Shown here: piece after piece, positions 1-10,367 of the stretch
Numbering within the stretch: position 1 is the first letter of the stretch
Layout: every line of letters starts with the position of its first letter
NCBI GenBank assembly: GCA_036346355.1
Contig: CM070579.1
Coordinates: 2,356,001-2,420,000, forward strand
Length of the DNA stretch: 64,000 nt
DNA from: Rhipidocladum racemiflorum
Taxonomy: Eukaryota > Streptophyta > Magnoliopsida > Poales > Poaceae
Reading direction: 5' to 3'
Notes under the pieces: generated by a model
Told to the model about the DNA's origin: nothing
The model's database searches: none
The model's input: only the letters and a program-made list of their open reading frames with translations
Translations under genes and position numbers: made by a program

Positions 1-344
1 TCATAAGGGGCTCCATAAACCGTCACTAATTTCCAGGTAAAGTCATTTTCTTTGCTCTTAATAGTACATTGCACAGAGTAATCCTTAATCTCAACAAGTG
101 ACATTTCTAAAACGTCAGAGTTAACACCAATCAAAATGCCACCCGCAGTGGTTTTGGAAGGCATCCATTGCCAATCAAAGCATTTAGAACCACTAATAGT
201 GTTAAGGAAAGAAGAGCTAAAACTTTCTTTCTTTGTTTCTTGAAAACCAACAAAATCTAATCCATAATTTCTAATAAGATCTTTGATACATTGGGTCTTT
301 CCCGGTTGCCCTAGACCTCTAATGTTCCAGAAAACACCTCTCAT
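1..344 (-). CDS. LINE ORF2, N-terminal endonuclease part (truncated by window edge)
   Basis: The frame starts at ATG 344-342 and is open to the left edge (114 codons visible). It opens with MRGVFWNIRGLG, the conserved Asn-containing first block of the endonuclease/exonuclease/phosphatase (EEP, APE-like) domain. GFQETK follows near residue 34, with the metal-binding Glu, and VTVYGAPYE near residue 107 matches the next EEP block. In this family the domain nicks target DNA for target-primed reverse transcription. The reverse transcriptase and RNase H parts would lie beyond the window. The ATG overlaps the TGA of ORF1 by four bases (ATGA), so translation probably depends on reinitiation or coupling after ORF1. 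Confidence 0.85.
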   Translation of the reverse strand, partial: MRGVFWNIRGLGQPGKTQCIKDLIRNYGLDFVGFQETKKESFSSSFLNTISGSKCFDWQWMPSKTTAGGILIGVNSDVLEMSLVEIKDYSVQCTIKSKENDFTWKLVTVYGAPY

Positions 345-2995
345 TTCTTATTATTTTTCATGGGGTGCTTGCCCCGTTTAAATTTTTCAACCGTAGTCCA
401 TCCTTCCAAATCATCACAATCTACTCTATTCTCCTTCAGAGAAATATTAGGAGTATTGGTTGTCTGATTTTTACTTTCAAACTGCGGAACATCTCCTTCA
501 GAGATCTCATCCACAAATTTTTCCACCCTCTTAGCATCCATTTCTTTACAAACTAAAATGTTTTCAACTATCTCAACACTTGAGTCACCCATTTTTATAT
601 CTACTTTCTCAGATAAGCTATTCAATTCATTAAAAGACAAAGAATCAAAAGAGTCTTTACACCACATACCTTTGGGTTTGGTGTTAATCTCCAAGTTTCT
701 TTGGCGTTGGAGCTCTTGGGCTTTCTCCAAAACAGATTTGCCTTGGTCATCCAGCCTCTTACTTCTTCTCTTACAAGGAAAAGGCCCCCACTTTTTCTGT
801 CTTTTAAGCTTTAAATTGTCATTCACATGAATAAAGTTATCATCCTTACAATCATTTTCAGACAAATCAGTCCCCTGTTCAGCTCCAGATTCAGTTACTT
901 TTCCATCATCCTTTTGATCAATAAGCATATTACACTCAGCTAGGTCTTCTTTCTCAAAATTATCTTCCAATCTGTCACTATGAGCTTTCAAAGAATTTTG
1001 AACTTCATTTTCATTTCCCCCATATTCCTCAATTTTAGTATTCATATATGGAAACTCCACACCAACTGAAACTCCCTGTTCTTCTAAGCCTTCTTCCAAC
1101 TCATTTTCTACATCCTCTTCAAAACCATAACACTCCAAATCCTGAAGAATTCTATAGCAATTCTCATTCCTCTCCCTCTCATTCTCATATATCTTACTAG
1201 CATTATTATGAAATAATTCCAGCCAAGATTTACTATTATCCCCCAAGTACTTATCATTTTTCCTAATATAGCTCATATCATGCAAAACATTCAGCTCCAC
1301 TTGTTTTCCTTTCACAGCAGCAGATTTAGGATCATCTGATTTATTATTTTTAGAAGTCCCTTCATACCGAGAAGAGTCAACATGCTCTGTCTCCATTATC
1401 TCTCTCTTATCCTCAGGATTTTTTTCATCATCATCTAAATCATCAAAATCCTCATCATTATCATCATTTTCATCATTATCTCCTTTCAAAAGCACATTAT
1501 CATCCTTCTCAACCACTATTTTAATCATAAACAGGATTTTTTCAGCACCCATCATTCTCTGTTGAGGTATTTTGGAAGGGTCTCTACAAGCGATTTGTAC
1601 TCTCACTACTTCATAGAAGCTTTTAAACAATCCTGTCCAATCCACATTTAGCAAAATTCCAAAGCACGAAGCTATCTGTTCAAAAATCATCCAAGAGCAC
1701 CACTTAGGAGGAATCCCTCTAATCTGTATCCAAACTTCTTGAAGCTCATCAAAAACATCTAATTCACCCTTCCAAGCTTCTACATACACCGTAACCCCTG
1801 GTTTATTGAGATTAAAACTTGGTAAGAGAGCCAGATCTGCCACTTTCTTCTGAGGGGGAAATCTAACAAGAAACCTGAACTTTTCTAACTCTCTAACTTG
1901 CCAAGGCCAATTAGCATCAAAAATATCCGCTAGATTTTTTTCCAATTCAGTCAGAGTAATCTCCCCCTGATCAATAGTTATAATCCCACAGTTCTTGAAA
2001 CGAAAAGTAGAACTAAAACTTGACTCTGGAATCTCAAGATGATAAAATCCCAAACCTCCAGCAGCGCTACCAATATAACGAGCCATTTTTTGAGTCTTGT
2101 GTCTACTGGGACAATGATCTAATTGATGGCCAGACTCTTCACAGATGAAACACAGCTTCGGATTTCTACAATTACCCACTAAGTGACCCGGTTCTCCACA
2201 ATTATAGCAGATAGAATTGACATACTCAGTTTTGTCTACTGCCAGATCTGGAGCAGGAACACCTTTGTTTTGATCTCTCTCCGCAGCTTTTTTTTGAACA
2301 TTATCAGAAATCTGACCTTGATTCGGTTGAGGTGCTAGGGGACGACGTTGTTGTTGTGGTGGAAACCATTGGTGCTGTCGTTGTGGAAATCGCCCTCCCC
2401 GGTGTCCTTGTTGCCCTCTGAACATCGCAGGAGGAGGAGGACGCCATCCGCGGCCAAAACCCCCTCCGCCGCGACCCCATGAATTCCGTCCATCCGCCAT
2501 TTTCTCCACTGATGCGAAAGACGGATTTCCTTTGCCACCTCCACAAAAATCTCTCTCAAACTGCAAGGAAACTGGATTAGGGACGAGGAAATCGCTATGA
2601 GTAACTGGGAAACAATCAGAGATAGAGAAGCGGCCAGAAGAGATCAGATCTCGGCGGATCCAGACGAGTGCAGAGCGCTTCGCCCTAACCCTAAGTCGAG
2701 GTCCCGGAATAGCCCAGAGCTGGCCGAAGAAATCTTCCACTTCCTCCTCTCCATTTGCCGTAACATCGTTGGAGATCTTCCGAGATTGCCCCTTCTTCTC
2801 TACCAACGATGTGCCTTGACCACCAGATGGCGCAGATCCGAGCGATTTCTGAGAAAAAGTTTCATACCCCTGGTGGGGAACCCTCCGATTCGCTCCTTCA
2901 AACAGGATGTTGCCATCTGTCGGCGATCCAGAGGAGCAGGGTCTCTGAGATTGATTCGTACCCTCCCCTGAGACCTCTCTCTGATTCGCGCTCAT
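341..2995 (-). CDS. LINE ORF1, zinc-knuckle RNA-binding protein with DUF4283
   Basis: An intact 884-residue frame. Residues 1-165 form a low-similarity N-terminal extension. A Gly/Arg/Gln/Pro-rich tract (about 166-235) follows, then two CCHC zinc knuckles at residues 263-276 (CYNCGEPGHLVGNC) and 282-295 (CFICEESGHQLDHC). A DUF4283-like domain spans about 315-495, then a long acidic, Asp/Glu-rich region (about 500-570) and a basic C-terminus ending in lysines. This order is typical of ORF1 of grass L1-type LINEs, whose product coats the element RNA. The first ATG is 2995-2993. A second ATG at 2500 (M166) has a strong plant start context (A at -3, G at +4) and could be the real start. The stop TGA at 343-341 shares bases with the ORF2 start. 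Confidence 0.88.
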   Translation of the reverse strand: MSANQREVSGEGTNQSQRPCSSGSPTDGNILFEGANRRVPHQGYETFSQKSLGSAPSGGQGTSLVEKKGQSRKISNDVTANGEEEVEDFFGQLWAIPGPRLRVRAKRSALVWIRRDLISSGRFSISDCFPVTHSDFLVPNPVSLQFERDFCGGGKGNPSFASVEKMADGRNSWGRGGGGFGRGWRPPPPAMFRGQQGHRGGRFPQRQHQWFPPQQQRRPLAPQPNQGQISDNVQKKAAERDQNKGVPAPDLAVDKTEYVNSICYNCGEPGHLVGNCRNPKLCFICEESGHQLDHCPSRHKTQKMARYIGSAAGGLGFYHLEIPESSFSSTFRFKNCGIITIDQGEITLTELEKNLADIFDANWPWQVRELEKFRFLVRFPPQKKVADLALLPSFNLNKPGVTVYVEAWKGELDVFDELQEVWIQIRGIPPKWCSWMIFEQIASCFGILLNVDWTGLFKSFYEVVRVQIACRDPSKIPQQRMMGAEKILFMIKIVVEKDDNVLLKGDNDENDDNDEDFDDLDDDEKNPEDKREIMETEHVDSSRYEGTSKNNKSDDPKSAAVKGKQVELNVLHDMSYIRKNDKYLGDNSKSWLELFHNNASKIYENERERNENCYRILQDLECYGFEEDVENELEEGLEEQGVSVGVEFPYMNTKIEEYGGNENEVQNSLKAHSDRLEDNFEKEDLAECNMLIDQKDDGKVTESGAEQGTDLSENDCKDDNFIHVNDNLKLKRQKKWGPFPCKRRSKRLDDQGKSVLEKAQELQRQRNLEINTKPKGMWCKDSFDSLSFNELNSLSEKVDIKMGDSSVEIVENILVCKEMDAKRVEKFVDEISEGDVPQFESKNQTTNTPNISLKENRVDCDDLEGWTTVEKFKRGKHPMKNNKK

Positions 2996-3082
2996 GGCGA
3001 CTCCGGCGGGGCAGCGTCGCCTTGTCGCGCCCGCTCCGCAGCCTCGATCTCAGAGGAGCAGGGTCTCCGGGAGTCTGAAACT

Positions 3083-3361
3083 TTCACTAGACACTTTTGG
3101 TGTGAAATCACGCTCCAACAATATGTTGCTTGACTAGAAATCACGATGCTAGTCTGTACATGACGCTGAAGCTTACCTACATCCATCCATGGCTTCATCA
3201 GGCATGGACGAACAAGACGAAGAAGCCCCCAAGAGAGGTGGCCACGGGCCACGGCCAAGCCCCACACGACAGCCTCCATGGGCCACGGCACGACGACCGC
3301 GACCTTCCACGACGGCCGAACCCGGTTCTGCTAATCCACGCTGCCCTGTCGTCAGGATCCA
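3083..3361. other. Flank of the LINE; short unassigned ORF
   Basis: GC-rich, non-repetitive sequence. A 71-codon plus-strand frame starts at ATG 3189 (MASSGMDEQDEEAPKR at its start) and ends in the neighbouring TIR element at 3404. The acidic, Ala/Ser-rich start looks like the first residues of a plant protein, but I recognise no family and no downstream exons. It may be a leftover first exon or chance. No promoter or splice site is convincing. Confidence 0.2.
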
Positions 3362-3909
3362 TTTTCTGTTTGGCAGAGCTTCATATCCTAGCTCCATCTC
3401 ATAGTTGAAACTTATAGATTGAAATAAAGTCATTTAAGTTTATAATTTTATTCTAAAATGTAAACAAGATGATCCACATAAATATTCTTAATATACCCAC
3501 AGCTCTAGCTTCACGAATCTGATGAAACTAGGGGCCTGTTTGGCAGAGCTTCAGCTCCCAACTCCACCCCCGATCTGGGTGGAGCCCTGCCAAACGCCCC
3601 AACTCCACAAAACCACGGAGCAGGCAACTCCGTGGAGCAGGCAGAATTCTAGTACATTTTTTTGGAGCAAGAGAAAAGGTGCTCCGCGGATGGGTTTTTT
3701 CAGAGTAGACGTGGAGTTGGGAAGAAATTACCCACCTTTGCCACTGGGGTAATACCTAGTTCTGCAGTGGAGCTGCTTTACAGTGGAGTTGTGGAGCAGA
3801 GCAGAAAAAATAAAGCTGGAGCTCTGCCAAACAGGTCCTAGGAATACCCAGCTCCACCAACTCCACGAATTACGAATTTGATGGAGCTGAAGCTCTGCCA
3901 AAACACACC
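3362..3909. mobile_element. TIR element (MITE-like), outer copy
   Basis: The left end near 3366 reads CTGTTTGGCAGAGCTTCA. The right end near 3887-3905 reads TGAAGCTCTGCCAAAACA, its inverted complement with small changes. The interior is interrupted by a related element (3533-3837). On both sides of the interruption the sequence keeps the same vocabulary (agctccaccaactccacgaa-type words), consistent with one ancestral element split by a relative. There is no coding capacity. The superfamily is uncertain. Confidence 0.6.
3533..3837. mobile_element. TIR element (MITE-like), inner copy nested in a relative
   Basis: The left terminus GGCCTGTTTGGCAGAGCT pairs with the right terminus AGCTCTGCCAAACAGGTC. 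The pentamer CTAGG flanks both sides (3528-3532 and 3838-3842) and is a candidate target duplication. The element is 305 bp and non-coding. Its termini match those of the surrounding element, so this is a self-family nesting event. Confidence 0.7.
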
Positions 3910-4079
3910 CAATCCATATCCAGTTAGCTACTCTGCTCTGAACTGCGAGTTGATGATTTGCTTCATTCTTTCGTACAATATATATTCACTAGGTTGATAT
4001 GCGCGCTACGCCGCGCCGTTGATAATATCGTTGGGTTTGCGGGTATCTGTTGGAAAAAAGACGCTAGGTAAGAACCATC

Positions 4080-4960
4080 GAAGAACCAGCGAAACAACCG
4101 AAAACATTTTCCCCATTCTCCGTGGGAAAAACGGCTAACGAAATACTTTTTCCGGGCAAAACGGAGAAAGGAAACGGTTTCCCAATTTTTTTTGGTTAAA
4201 CGGCCAACGAAAACATTTTTTCCATGCTCTGGAGGAAAAACGGATCACGGGGAAAAAATTTCGGGTAAAACGGAGAAAGGAAACGGTCTCTCATTTTTTT
4301 TGTGGGGAAATAGCCACCGAAAACATTTTTCCCATGCTCCGGGTGGAAAACGGATCACGAGAACATTTTTCTCGGGTAAAACGTAGAAAGGAAACGGTCT
4401 CTTATTTTTTTGGGGTGGAAATAGCCACCGAAAACATTTTTCCCATGCTCCGGAGGGAAAAACGGACAACGAAAATACTTTTTCCGGGCAAAACGAAGGA
4501 AGGAAACGCTTTAACATTTTTTTTTTGGAAAAACGGCAACCGAAAATATTTTTCGCATGCTCTGGAGAAAAAACGGACTACGAAAATATTTTTTCGGGTA
4601 AAACGGAGAAAGGAAACGGTCTCTCATTTTTTTTTGGTGGGGAAATAGCCACCGAAAACATTTTTCCCATGCTCCGGGTGGAAAACGGATCATGAAAACT
4701 TTTTTTTCGGGTAAAACGGAGAAAGGAAACGGTCTCTAATTTTTTTTGGGTGGAAATAGCCACCGAAAACATTTTTCCCATGCTCCGGAGGGAAAACGGA
4801 CAACGAAAACATTTTTTCTGCAAAAGCGAAGGAAGGAAACGCTTTCACATTTTTTTGGAAAACGGCAAATCGAAAATATTTTTCGCATGCTCTGGAGAAA
4901 AAACGGACCACGAAAATATTTTTTTCGGACAAAACGGAGAGAGGACCCGAATGTAAAGCG
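4080..4960 (+). repeat. Tandem array, ~111 bp period, left arm of the large foldback element
   Basis: About seven to eight degenerate copies. The anchor word GCCACCGAAAAC (or a close variant) occurs near 4202, 4313, 4424, 4535, 4648, 4759 and 4864, giving steps of 111, 111, 111, 113, 111 and 105. Each unit contains a CATGCTCYGG word, a GGAAAACGGA word and a CGGAGAAAGGAAACGGTCTC-like word. The array runs open in several frames and so makes spurious ORFs on both strands. Confidence 0.9.
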
Positions 4961-5199
4961 CGAGGACCTATTTGTTATAATTTTGGACCTGTTCGCTATT
5001 TTGAAAAATTAGGAAAGGGCTCGCTCGCGATTCGCGCTTAACGGGAGGTCCTCCATGCAAAGCGGCAAACCAGGGACCTAAACGCGAACCGCAAAAAATA
5101 TTTCGCTCTCACTTAAAATCGCGTAAGGACCTGTACGTAATTTCGAAGAAATCGGAGGGTCTTTTCGCGAAAAAAGGGTGGACACGTGGGCATTGCCTT

Positions 5200-8100
5200 T
5201 GGCCTCCAAAGCTAGCCCTTATATGGGGGTTAGTATTCTGTCGAGATAGGATAAGCATCACCGAGCACATCTTATTTATGTATTCGAGAATAACTTATCT
5301 GGATAAGCATTTGTAAGGCTATGTGTGCACGTCACGTAGGAATATGGTTGGCGTGTTTGCTGTGGGCGGAAAAAAATATCGAGCAAAATATCGTGTGGTG
5401 TCACGATCGAATTTTAATGGAGATAATAAAACTTGTTTAAAAGAATAAGGAAAATAAGAAAAATAAAAAAACTGTAACCCAACGTTATCAGAGAAAAGGA
5501 GAAAATTTTGGGAAAATTTTTTTTACGAAGAAACTACTGTTTTTTAAAGGATAATTTAAGAAATAAAAATATTGTAGTTTTGCACTGTAGAAACTACGAT
5601 GAATTAGAGGGGAGGGCCAGGCGAGTAGACCCCGCACTTTTCAAGAATAGAGAGAGATATCGCCTGATTTTTTTCAACCATCCGAGCGAAAATACGATGG
5701 ATTACATGAATGTTAGTCAGTGCCCTGACAACTATCGTATTATCTTTACCTTTGCTGCGTAAAAAGAAGTTAGTAATTTATCTGCCTCTCTTCTTCACTC
5801 CCCTCACACAAGAATAAGAATTAACACGTGTAACAATCAAACCTTTTGTTCCAAAAAAATTAGAATAGACTAGAAATAAAACCCAATCAAAATAATCTAT
5901 CAACGTAACAACCAAACATTTTGTTCTAAAGAAAGTTAGAATAGGCTAGAATAAAACCCCATGAAAACAATATATCAACAAATATGTGAGCCTTCATAAA
6001 AAAAATCTCTAGTAAAAAGAAAAAACAATCGTCAGTCTTCCTAGAAATTATCTAATAGCAACAGAACAGAAAAAACAGGTGAACTTGTGAGCTTAAATGT
6101 AGTTTTTTTTTTTATAAAGTTCTAAAGGCAATTTGATTTAAAATTAAGCAGTGAACTTTGTGAGTCCTAAAAACATTTGGTTATTGTTTATTTAGAAGAT
6201 TAAATGTCTACATATACTAACATAAAACATGGAGCACGACATCTTTGGTGACAAGAAAGTGCTAGTGGAGCCGGGGTGGTTCGCGAATCCTATAGGAATA
6301 GCTTTATCTAGTACCTCTAGAATGTACTCCCTCACTGTAACGTCATTATGTGACTAATATGTAGCATAGCATGAGAGTCCACTGGTACATACGCACACAC
6401 GCACTAACACCCCCACACGCACAAACGCGCACGCACTCGTCTCCACGTGCGCCCGTGCCGAGCAGAGCTCGAACACGGGCGGGCTGGATGAGCGCAGCTC
6501 GCCCCAGCCAAACGAGCGCTCGCTCGTCCGCATACTTCATCCATTCTGAAATATAAGCTCAAGTCTACCGTAGATTAAGACTGAGAAACGTTTAATCTAA
6601 AAAAAGTTGATATTATTAGACTATTTATATGACTATAACTATATTAGATGTCATACTACACCTACTCAACTACTTTTTTTTATGTACTAAAGCAGGATAT
6701 AAAGTGAAAATATTGCAATAACTATAATTTAATTCCCTCAATGAACTTATATTGTGGGACACTAATTCTCGAGAAGGAAGACTTATATTTCGAAATGGAG
6801 GGAGTTTGATATTTAATTCATTGTTTTTAGTCCATATCAACTCACAGTTATTCGGCTAGTTACTCTCTTTGTTTATTTTTAGAGTACTTTTAGGTATACA
6901 ATATTGAATATTATCAGCCCATTCTATTTGATCTAACGGTTCAAATTAGTTAAGATTTAGTTATACTTCCATTGGTAGTAGAAATCATGCTAGGGGTAAT
7001 ATTGTAATTAGCCTTTTATTTTGAATGTATGTGCATTTTTTTTAGTGCTTTTGCATCAAATTCGAAACTGATTCGTATTGGGTCACCAGAGCGCTCGACT
7101 CCCTTACAGAGCGGACGGATTGAACACCAGGAAGATGATCTAGGAAGAAGAAGGAAGCTGAGCCTGTTTTAGTTCGCCTTCAGCGACTTTCTGATAGCCG
7201 GCATTCTGATTATGCTCTGAACAGAGCCCTGCGTGGTCATCTTAGGGTCGTCCAATCAGGGTTAGTAAAACCAAAACCGAAAAAATGATGGAAAGTCGAA
7301 ATTCGAAAATATCAAACAAAAAAGCACCGGAAAATTGTTAGAAACTGAAGGGTAAAAAATTCAAAAAAAACTGATCAATTTTCATCAAAAATCGGCCAGT
7401 TTTGACCGGTTTTTGACCGTTCGATTGAATGCCGCAACGTTGCGATATGTCTTTTGTACCGAAAACCGGTCGGTTTTACGTCATATAAATAGCATAAATT
7501 TTTTAAAGTTTTTTTAGTCTTTTAATTAGACCGGTTTTAGATACCGAATCGACTCGATACGGTCAAAACCGCAGTTTTCGAGTGGTTTTAGTCGGTTTTA
7601 TTAGTTTTATTAACCTGCGTCCAATGAACTCCTATTTAATAATTGTTCTACAGTAACTTGTTAAATCGTCAAGATTCTTATCAACTTATCCTATTTATGT
7701 AGAGCCAAAGGAGGAGTTGCTGAAGAGAAAATTAGCGAGAAAGACGGGACTCGGAGACTCGGAGTATGGCTTTTACCACCCTCTGCAGAAGATGCCACTG
7801 GCCGCTGCAGCAGCTTGTACGAAGTTTGCATCAAAATTTGAGAAGAGCAGAAAGGACAAAAGAGCAGCAATCAAGGCATCCTCCGTGTTGCCAGAGTCAG
7901 CAAGCACAGCTTCAACGAACAAACTAGACTACCATGGAATGGAATCATTTTGGATATCGGACCATTCTGAATTTTATAATTCCGATAAAATTAAAAAAAT
8001 CTAGAAAAATTCAAAGTATATTTGACTGAAATCTCGAAAAATTTGATCGAGATTTGAACAAAATTTGATTGGATTTTAGCTGGATTGGATTCTTCACGTC

Positions 8101-8534
8101 ATTTTCTGTGTGGGATAATCGGCAGATTATAATTCCAACGAAATTAAAAAAACCGTAAAAAATTCAAAGGGCTACAGTACCTAAAATTTCATCGAGATAT
8201 CGGCATTTTGGACCGAAATCTCAAAAATTTCGGTTAAAAAATTACCGGATTCAAAATTTTCATTCTATGTGTCGTTCGGATTTCGTCCTAAATAACGAGA
8301 TTCTGCCGAAATTTCGAATTTCGAAGAATACCGAGATGAAACCCTAAAACAAAATTTGAAACCCTAGACCTTGCACTGAAGAGGCAAAATATACAAGCCG
8401 GGACTACCTCTGCAACGATGATAGGCAAGGTGAAGCCGTCCTGATGGCAGACCACTGGTTCTAGAAGCTCAAGGACTTAGATGCCAATCATGGCAACACG
8501 CAAGTAACCACCCCAACGAGTTTTGACATAGTAA
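5200..8534. other. Interior of the large foldback element, no recognisable gene
   Basis: AT-rich sequence without transposase or host-gene similarity that I can recognise. At 6390-6530 there is a GC- and CA-rich patch. From 7265 to 7610 runs a degenerate repeat with many ACCGGTTTT/AAACCGG words. At 7717-8004 there is a 95-codon open frame without an ATG start, Lys/Ala-rich, which might be a captured exon fragment. From 7980 to 8350 runs a second degenerate repeat rich in GAAATTTCG/CGAGATTTC words, also seen at 25610-26050. Confidence 0.5.
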
Positions 8535-8827
8535 GGGCATGTACAATGATACATATCAGCTGTCTATAAGGGTATGCCACATCAGATTTTAGATGATGTG
8601 GAGGAAAGAGAGGGAAGAAAGAGAAATATGCTGTCTACTATTTAACAGACGACCTTATAGACAGCTTTATAGTATGTATACTATTGTACAGACAGTCTAT
8701 TAATCATATGAAAGATCATTACAGACAGCTATATAGGCAGTCTATTATACAAGTTGTCTTTAGTACTGTCTGTAGATGATATGGAGGTATATTATAGACA
8801 GCTACCATCTGTACCACTGTACATGCC
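8535..8827. mobile_element. Tourist-like MITE (PIF/Harbinger type)
   Basis: A 293-bp element with termini GGGCATGTACAATGRT and CCACTGTACATGCC, flanked on both sides by TAA (8532-8534 and 8828-8830), the TWA target duplication of PIF/Harbinger elements. The interior is rich in AGACAGCT/AGCTGTCT words and can fold on itself. A relative lies at 11249-11540 in the opposite orientation. Confidence 0.85.
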
Positions 8828-8830
8828 TAA

Positions 8831-9339
8831 GAAAGTTGTGCTTGTGCATTTAAAAGCTTAGCTGTTTAGGAACTCTAAAACCCATTTTATCATGGTAGTT
8901 TCGTTGCTTTATATGAATGTGTGTATGTAACTCCGGTGTGATTTTGGCTGTATGCACTTTGCTGGTATGGGCGGGGTTGAGATATTATTGTTAAAGTATA
9001 AGTAGATTGTCTATCTTTTCTCATTAGTTTAAGCTTTTGGATGAACTGGTTGATACATATAATTCAATATAGTATTGGAATCAAGAGGTCTCGAGTTCAA
9101 GATATATGGTTGGCGCGATTAAAAAAAATTACAGCCCACTTCTATTCCATGTCTTAGACCTGAGGGAACTTACATGTGAGGGGGAGAAGTACAAGAAGTG
9201 AATTGTCTACCTTTCCTCATCAATTTAAGTTTTTAGATGAACTGATTAGTGCATGTAATTCAATAATTACGTTCAATAGAATTTTTTTTTAATTTTGTTC
9301 TGTATATTAACACCCTTACTGCGGAAGAAAACCGAGAGC
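8831..9339. other. Interior of foldback element, no gene seen
   Basis: AT-rich. It contains a degenerate direct repeat of about 190 bp: the phrase around ATCTTTTCTCATTAGTTTAA (near 9012) recurs as a variant near 9208. No credible ORF. Confidence 0.4.
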
Positions 9340-9559
9340 AGCCAGCCACCCCACGTGGCGTCCGATTTTTTTGCGAAAAGCCCCCCCGGTTTCTTCGAAA
9401 TTACGTCCAGATCCTTGCGCGATTTTATGTGAGAGGAAAATATTTTTCTCGGTTCGCGTTTAGGTCCCTGGTTTGCCGTTTTGCATGGAGGACCTCCCGT
9501 TAAGTACGAATCGCGAGCGAGCTCTTTCCTAATTTTTCAGAATAGCGAACAGGTCCAAA

Positions 9560-10012
9560 ATTATAACAAATAGGTCATCGCGCTTTACGTTAGGGTCCTT
9601 TCTCCGTTTTGTCCGAAAAAAAATGTTTTCGAGGTCCGTTTTTTCTCCAGAGCATGCGAAAAATATTTTCGGTGGCCGTTTACCCAAAAAAAAAAAAATG
9701 GAAAACCGTTTCCTTTCTCCGTTTTGCCCAGAAAAAATATTTTCGTGATCCGTTTTCCCTCCGGAGCATGGGGAAATGTTTTCGGTGGCTATTTCCCCCC
9801 CCCCCAAAAAAATGGGAGACCGTTTCCTTTCTCCGTTTTGCCTGAATTTTTTTTTCGTGATCCGTTTTTCTCTGGAGCATGGGAAATTTTTTTTCGTTGG
9901 CTGTTTTTTCAACCAAAAAAAAAAGGAAAACTGTTCCCTTTCTCCGTTTTGCCCGGAAAAAATGTTTTCGTGATCCGTTTTTCCTCCGGAGCATAGGAAA
10001 AATGTTTTTCAC
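9560..10012 (-). repeat. Tandem array, right arm of the large foldback element (inverted)
   Basis: Reverse-complement counterpart of the 4080-4960 array. It has about four units with the words CCGTTTCCTTTCTCCGTTTTG and CCGGAGCATG. It is shorter than the left array, so unit number differs between the two arms. Confidence 0.85.
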
Positions 10013-10367
10013 GGGAAAATAAGCGCATAGGGTGTTAAACTCGGCATCTAAAATTTCTTTTGCGGCTCGATCTCTAATATTTTTTTAAGACATGTATTAT
10101 TTCCCATTGACCGCATAGGGTGTTAAACTCGGCGTCTATAGCATTTTTTGTGGTTTGGGATCTAATATTTCTCGGAACATGTATTATTCTTTTTTCCCCC
10201 AAAAAGAGTCGTTGTTTCGCTGGTTCGTTGATGGTTCTTACCTAGCGTCTTTTTTCAAAGAAATACCCAAGCGAACAACAAAAACTCGGATATTCCTGCC
10301 TTTTTTTAGAGATAAAAACTTGGATCAAATTTCGCGCGGCGCGGCGGAGCGCGCAGCTCTCACTAGT

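Larger units (their letters stand above)
1..3082 (-). mobile_element. L1-type LINE retrotransposon, 5' half (continues off the left edge)
   Basis: The stretch holds a short GC-rich leader (about 2996-3082), a complete ORF1, and the first 114 codons of ORF2, all reading leftward. The order leader, zinc-knuckle ORF1, endonuclease-first ORF2 is that of plant L1-type non-LTR retrotransposons. Both visible frames are free of stops and frameshifts, which suggests a recent insertion. The 5' boundary is approximate: I placed it where the GC-rich leader ends near 3082. The 3' end, poly(A) tail and target-site duplication lie outside the window. A 17-bp block of the leader (near 3050-3066) is repeated inside ORF1 near 2931-2947, so the leader may be partly duplicated. 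Confidence 0.85.
3988..10367. mobile_element. Large long-terminal-inverted-repeat element (foldback/MULE-like), 6.4 kb
   Basis: The left end from 3988 reads ACTAGGTTGATATGCGCGCT. Read on the other strand from 10367, the right end begins ACTAGTGAGAGCTGCGCGCT, and GCCGCGC follows on both. Inside the ends, both arms contain AGACGCTAGGTAAGAACCAT (left near 4058; right inverted near 10225-10245) and then a tandem repeat array (left 4080-4960; right about 9560-10012, inverted). Both arms finish with related unique sequence (left about 4960-5200; right about 9340-9560). The interior (5200-9340) shows no transposase, so the element would be non-autonomous. Both flanks are AT-rich and I could not settle a target duplication. 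The long internally repetitive TIRs resemble foldback elements or some MULEs. Confidence 0.75.

Noticed and set aside
4192..4956. Several 60-104-codon frames on both strands with recurring Phe/Pro/Lys-rich words
   Set aside because: They follow the ~111-bp tandem repeat on both strands and in several frames, so they are by-products of the array, not genes.
4080..4960. Regular array considered as CRISPR-like
   Set aside because: Units are contiguous degenerate ~111-bp repeats without unique spacers, in plant nuclear DNA.
6346..6556. CA/GC-rich patch considered as a SINE or tRNA-derived sequence
   Set aside because: A GAGCTCGAACACGGG word resembles a B box, but no A box, tail or target duplication could be found.
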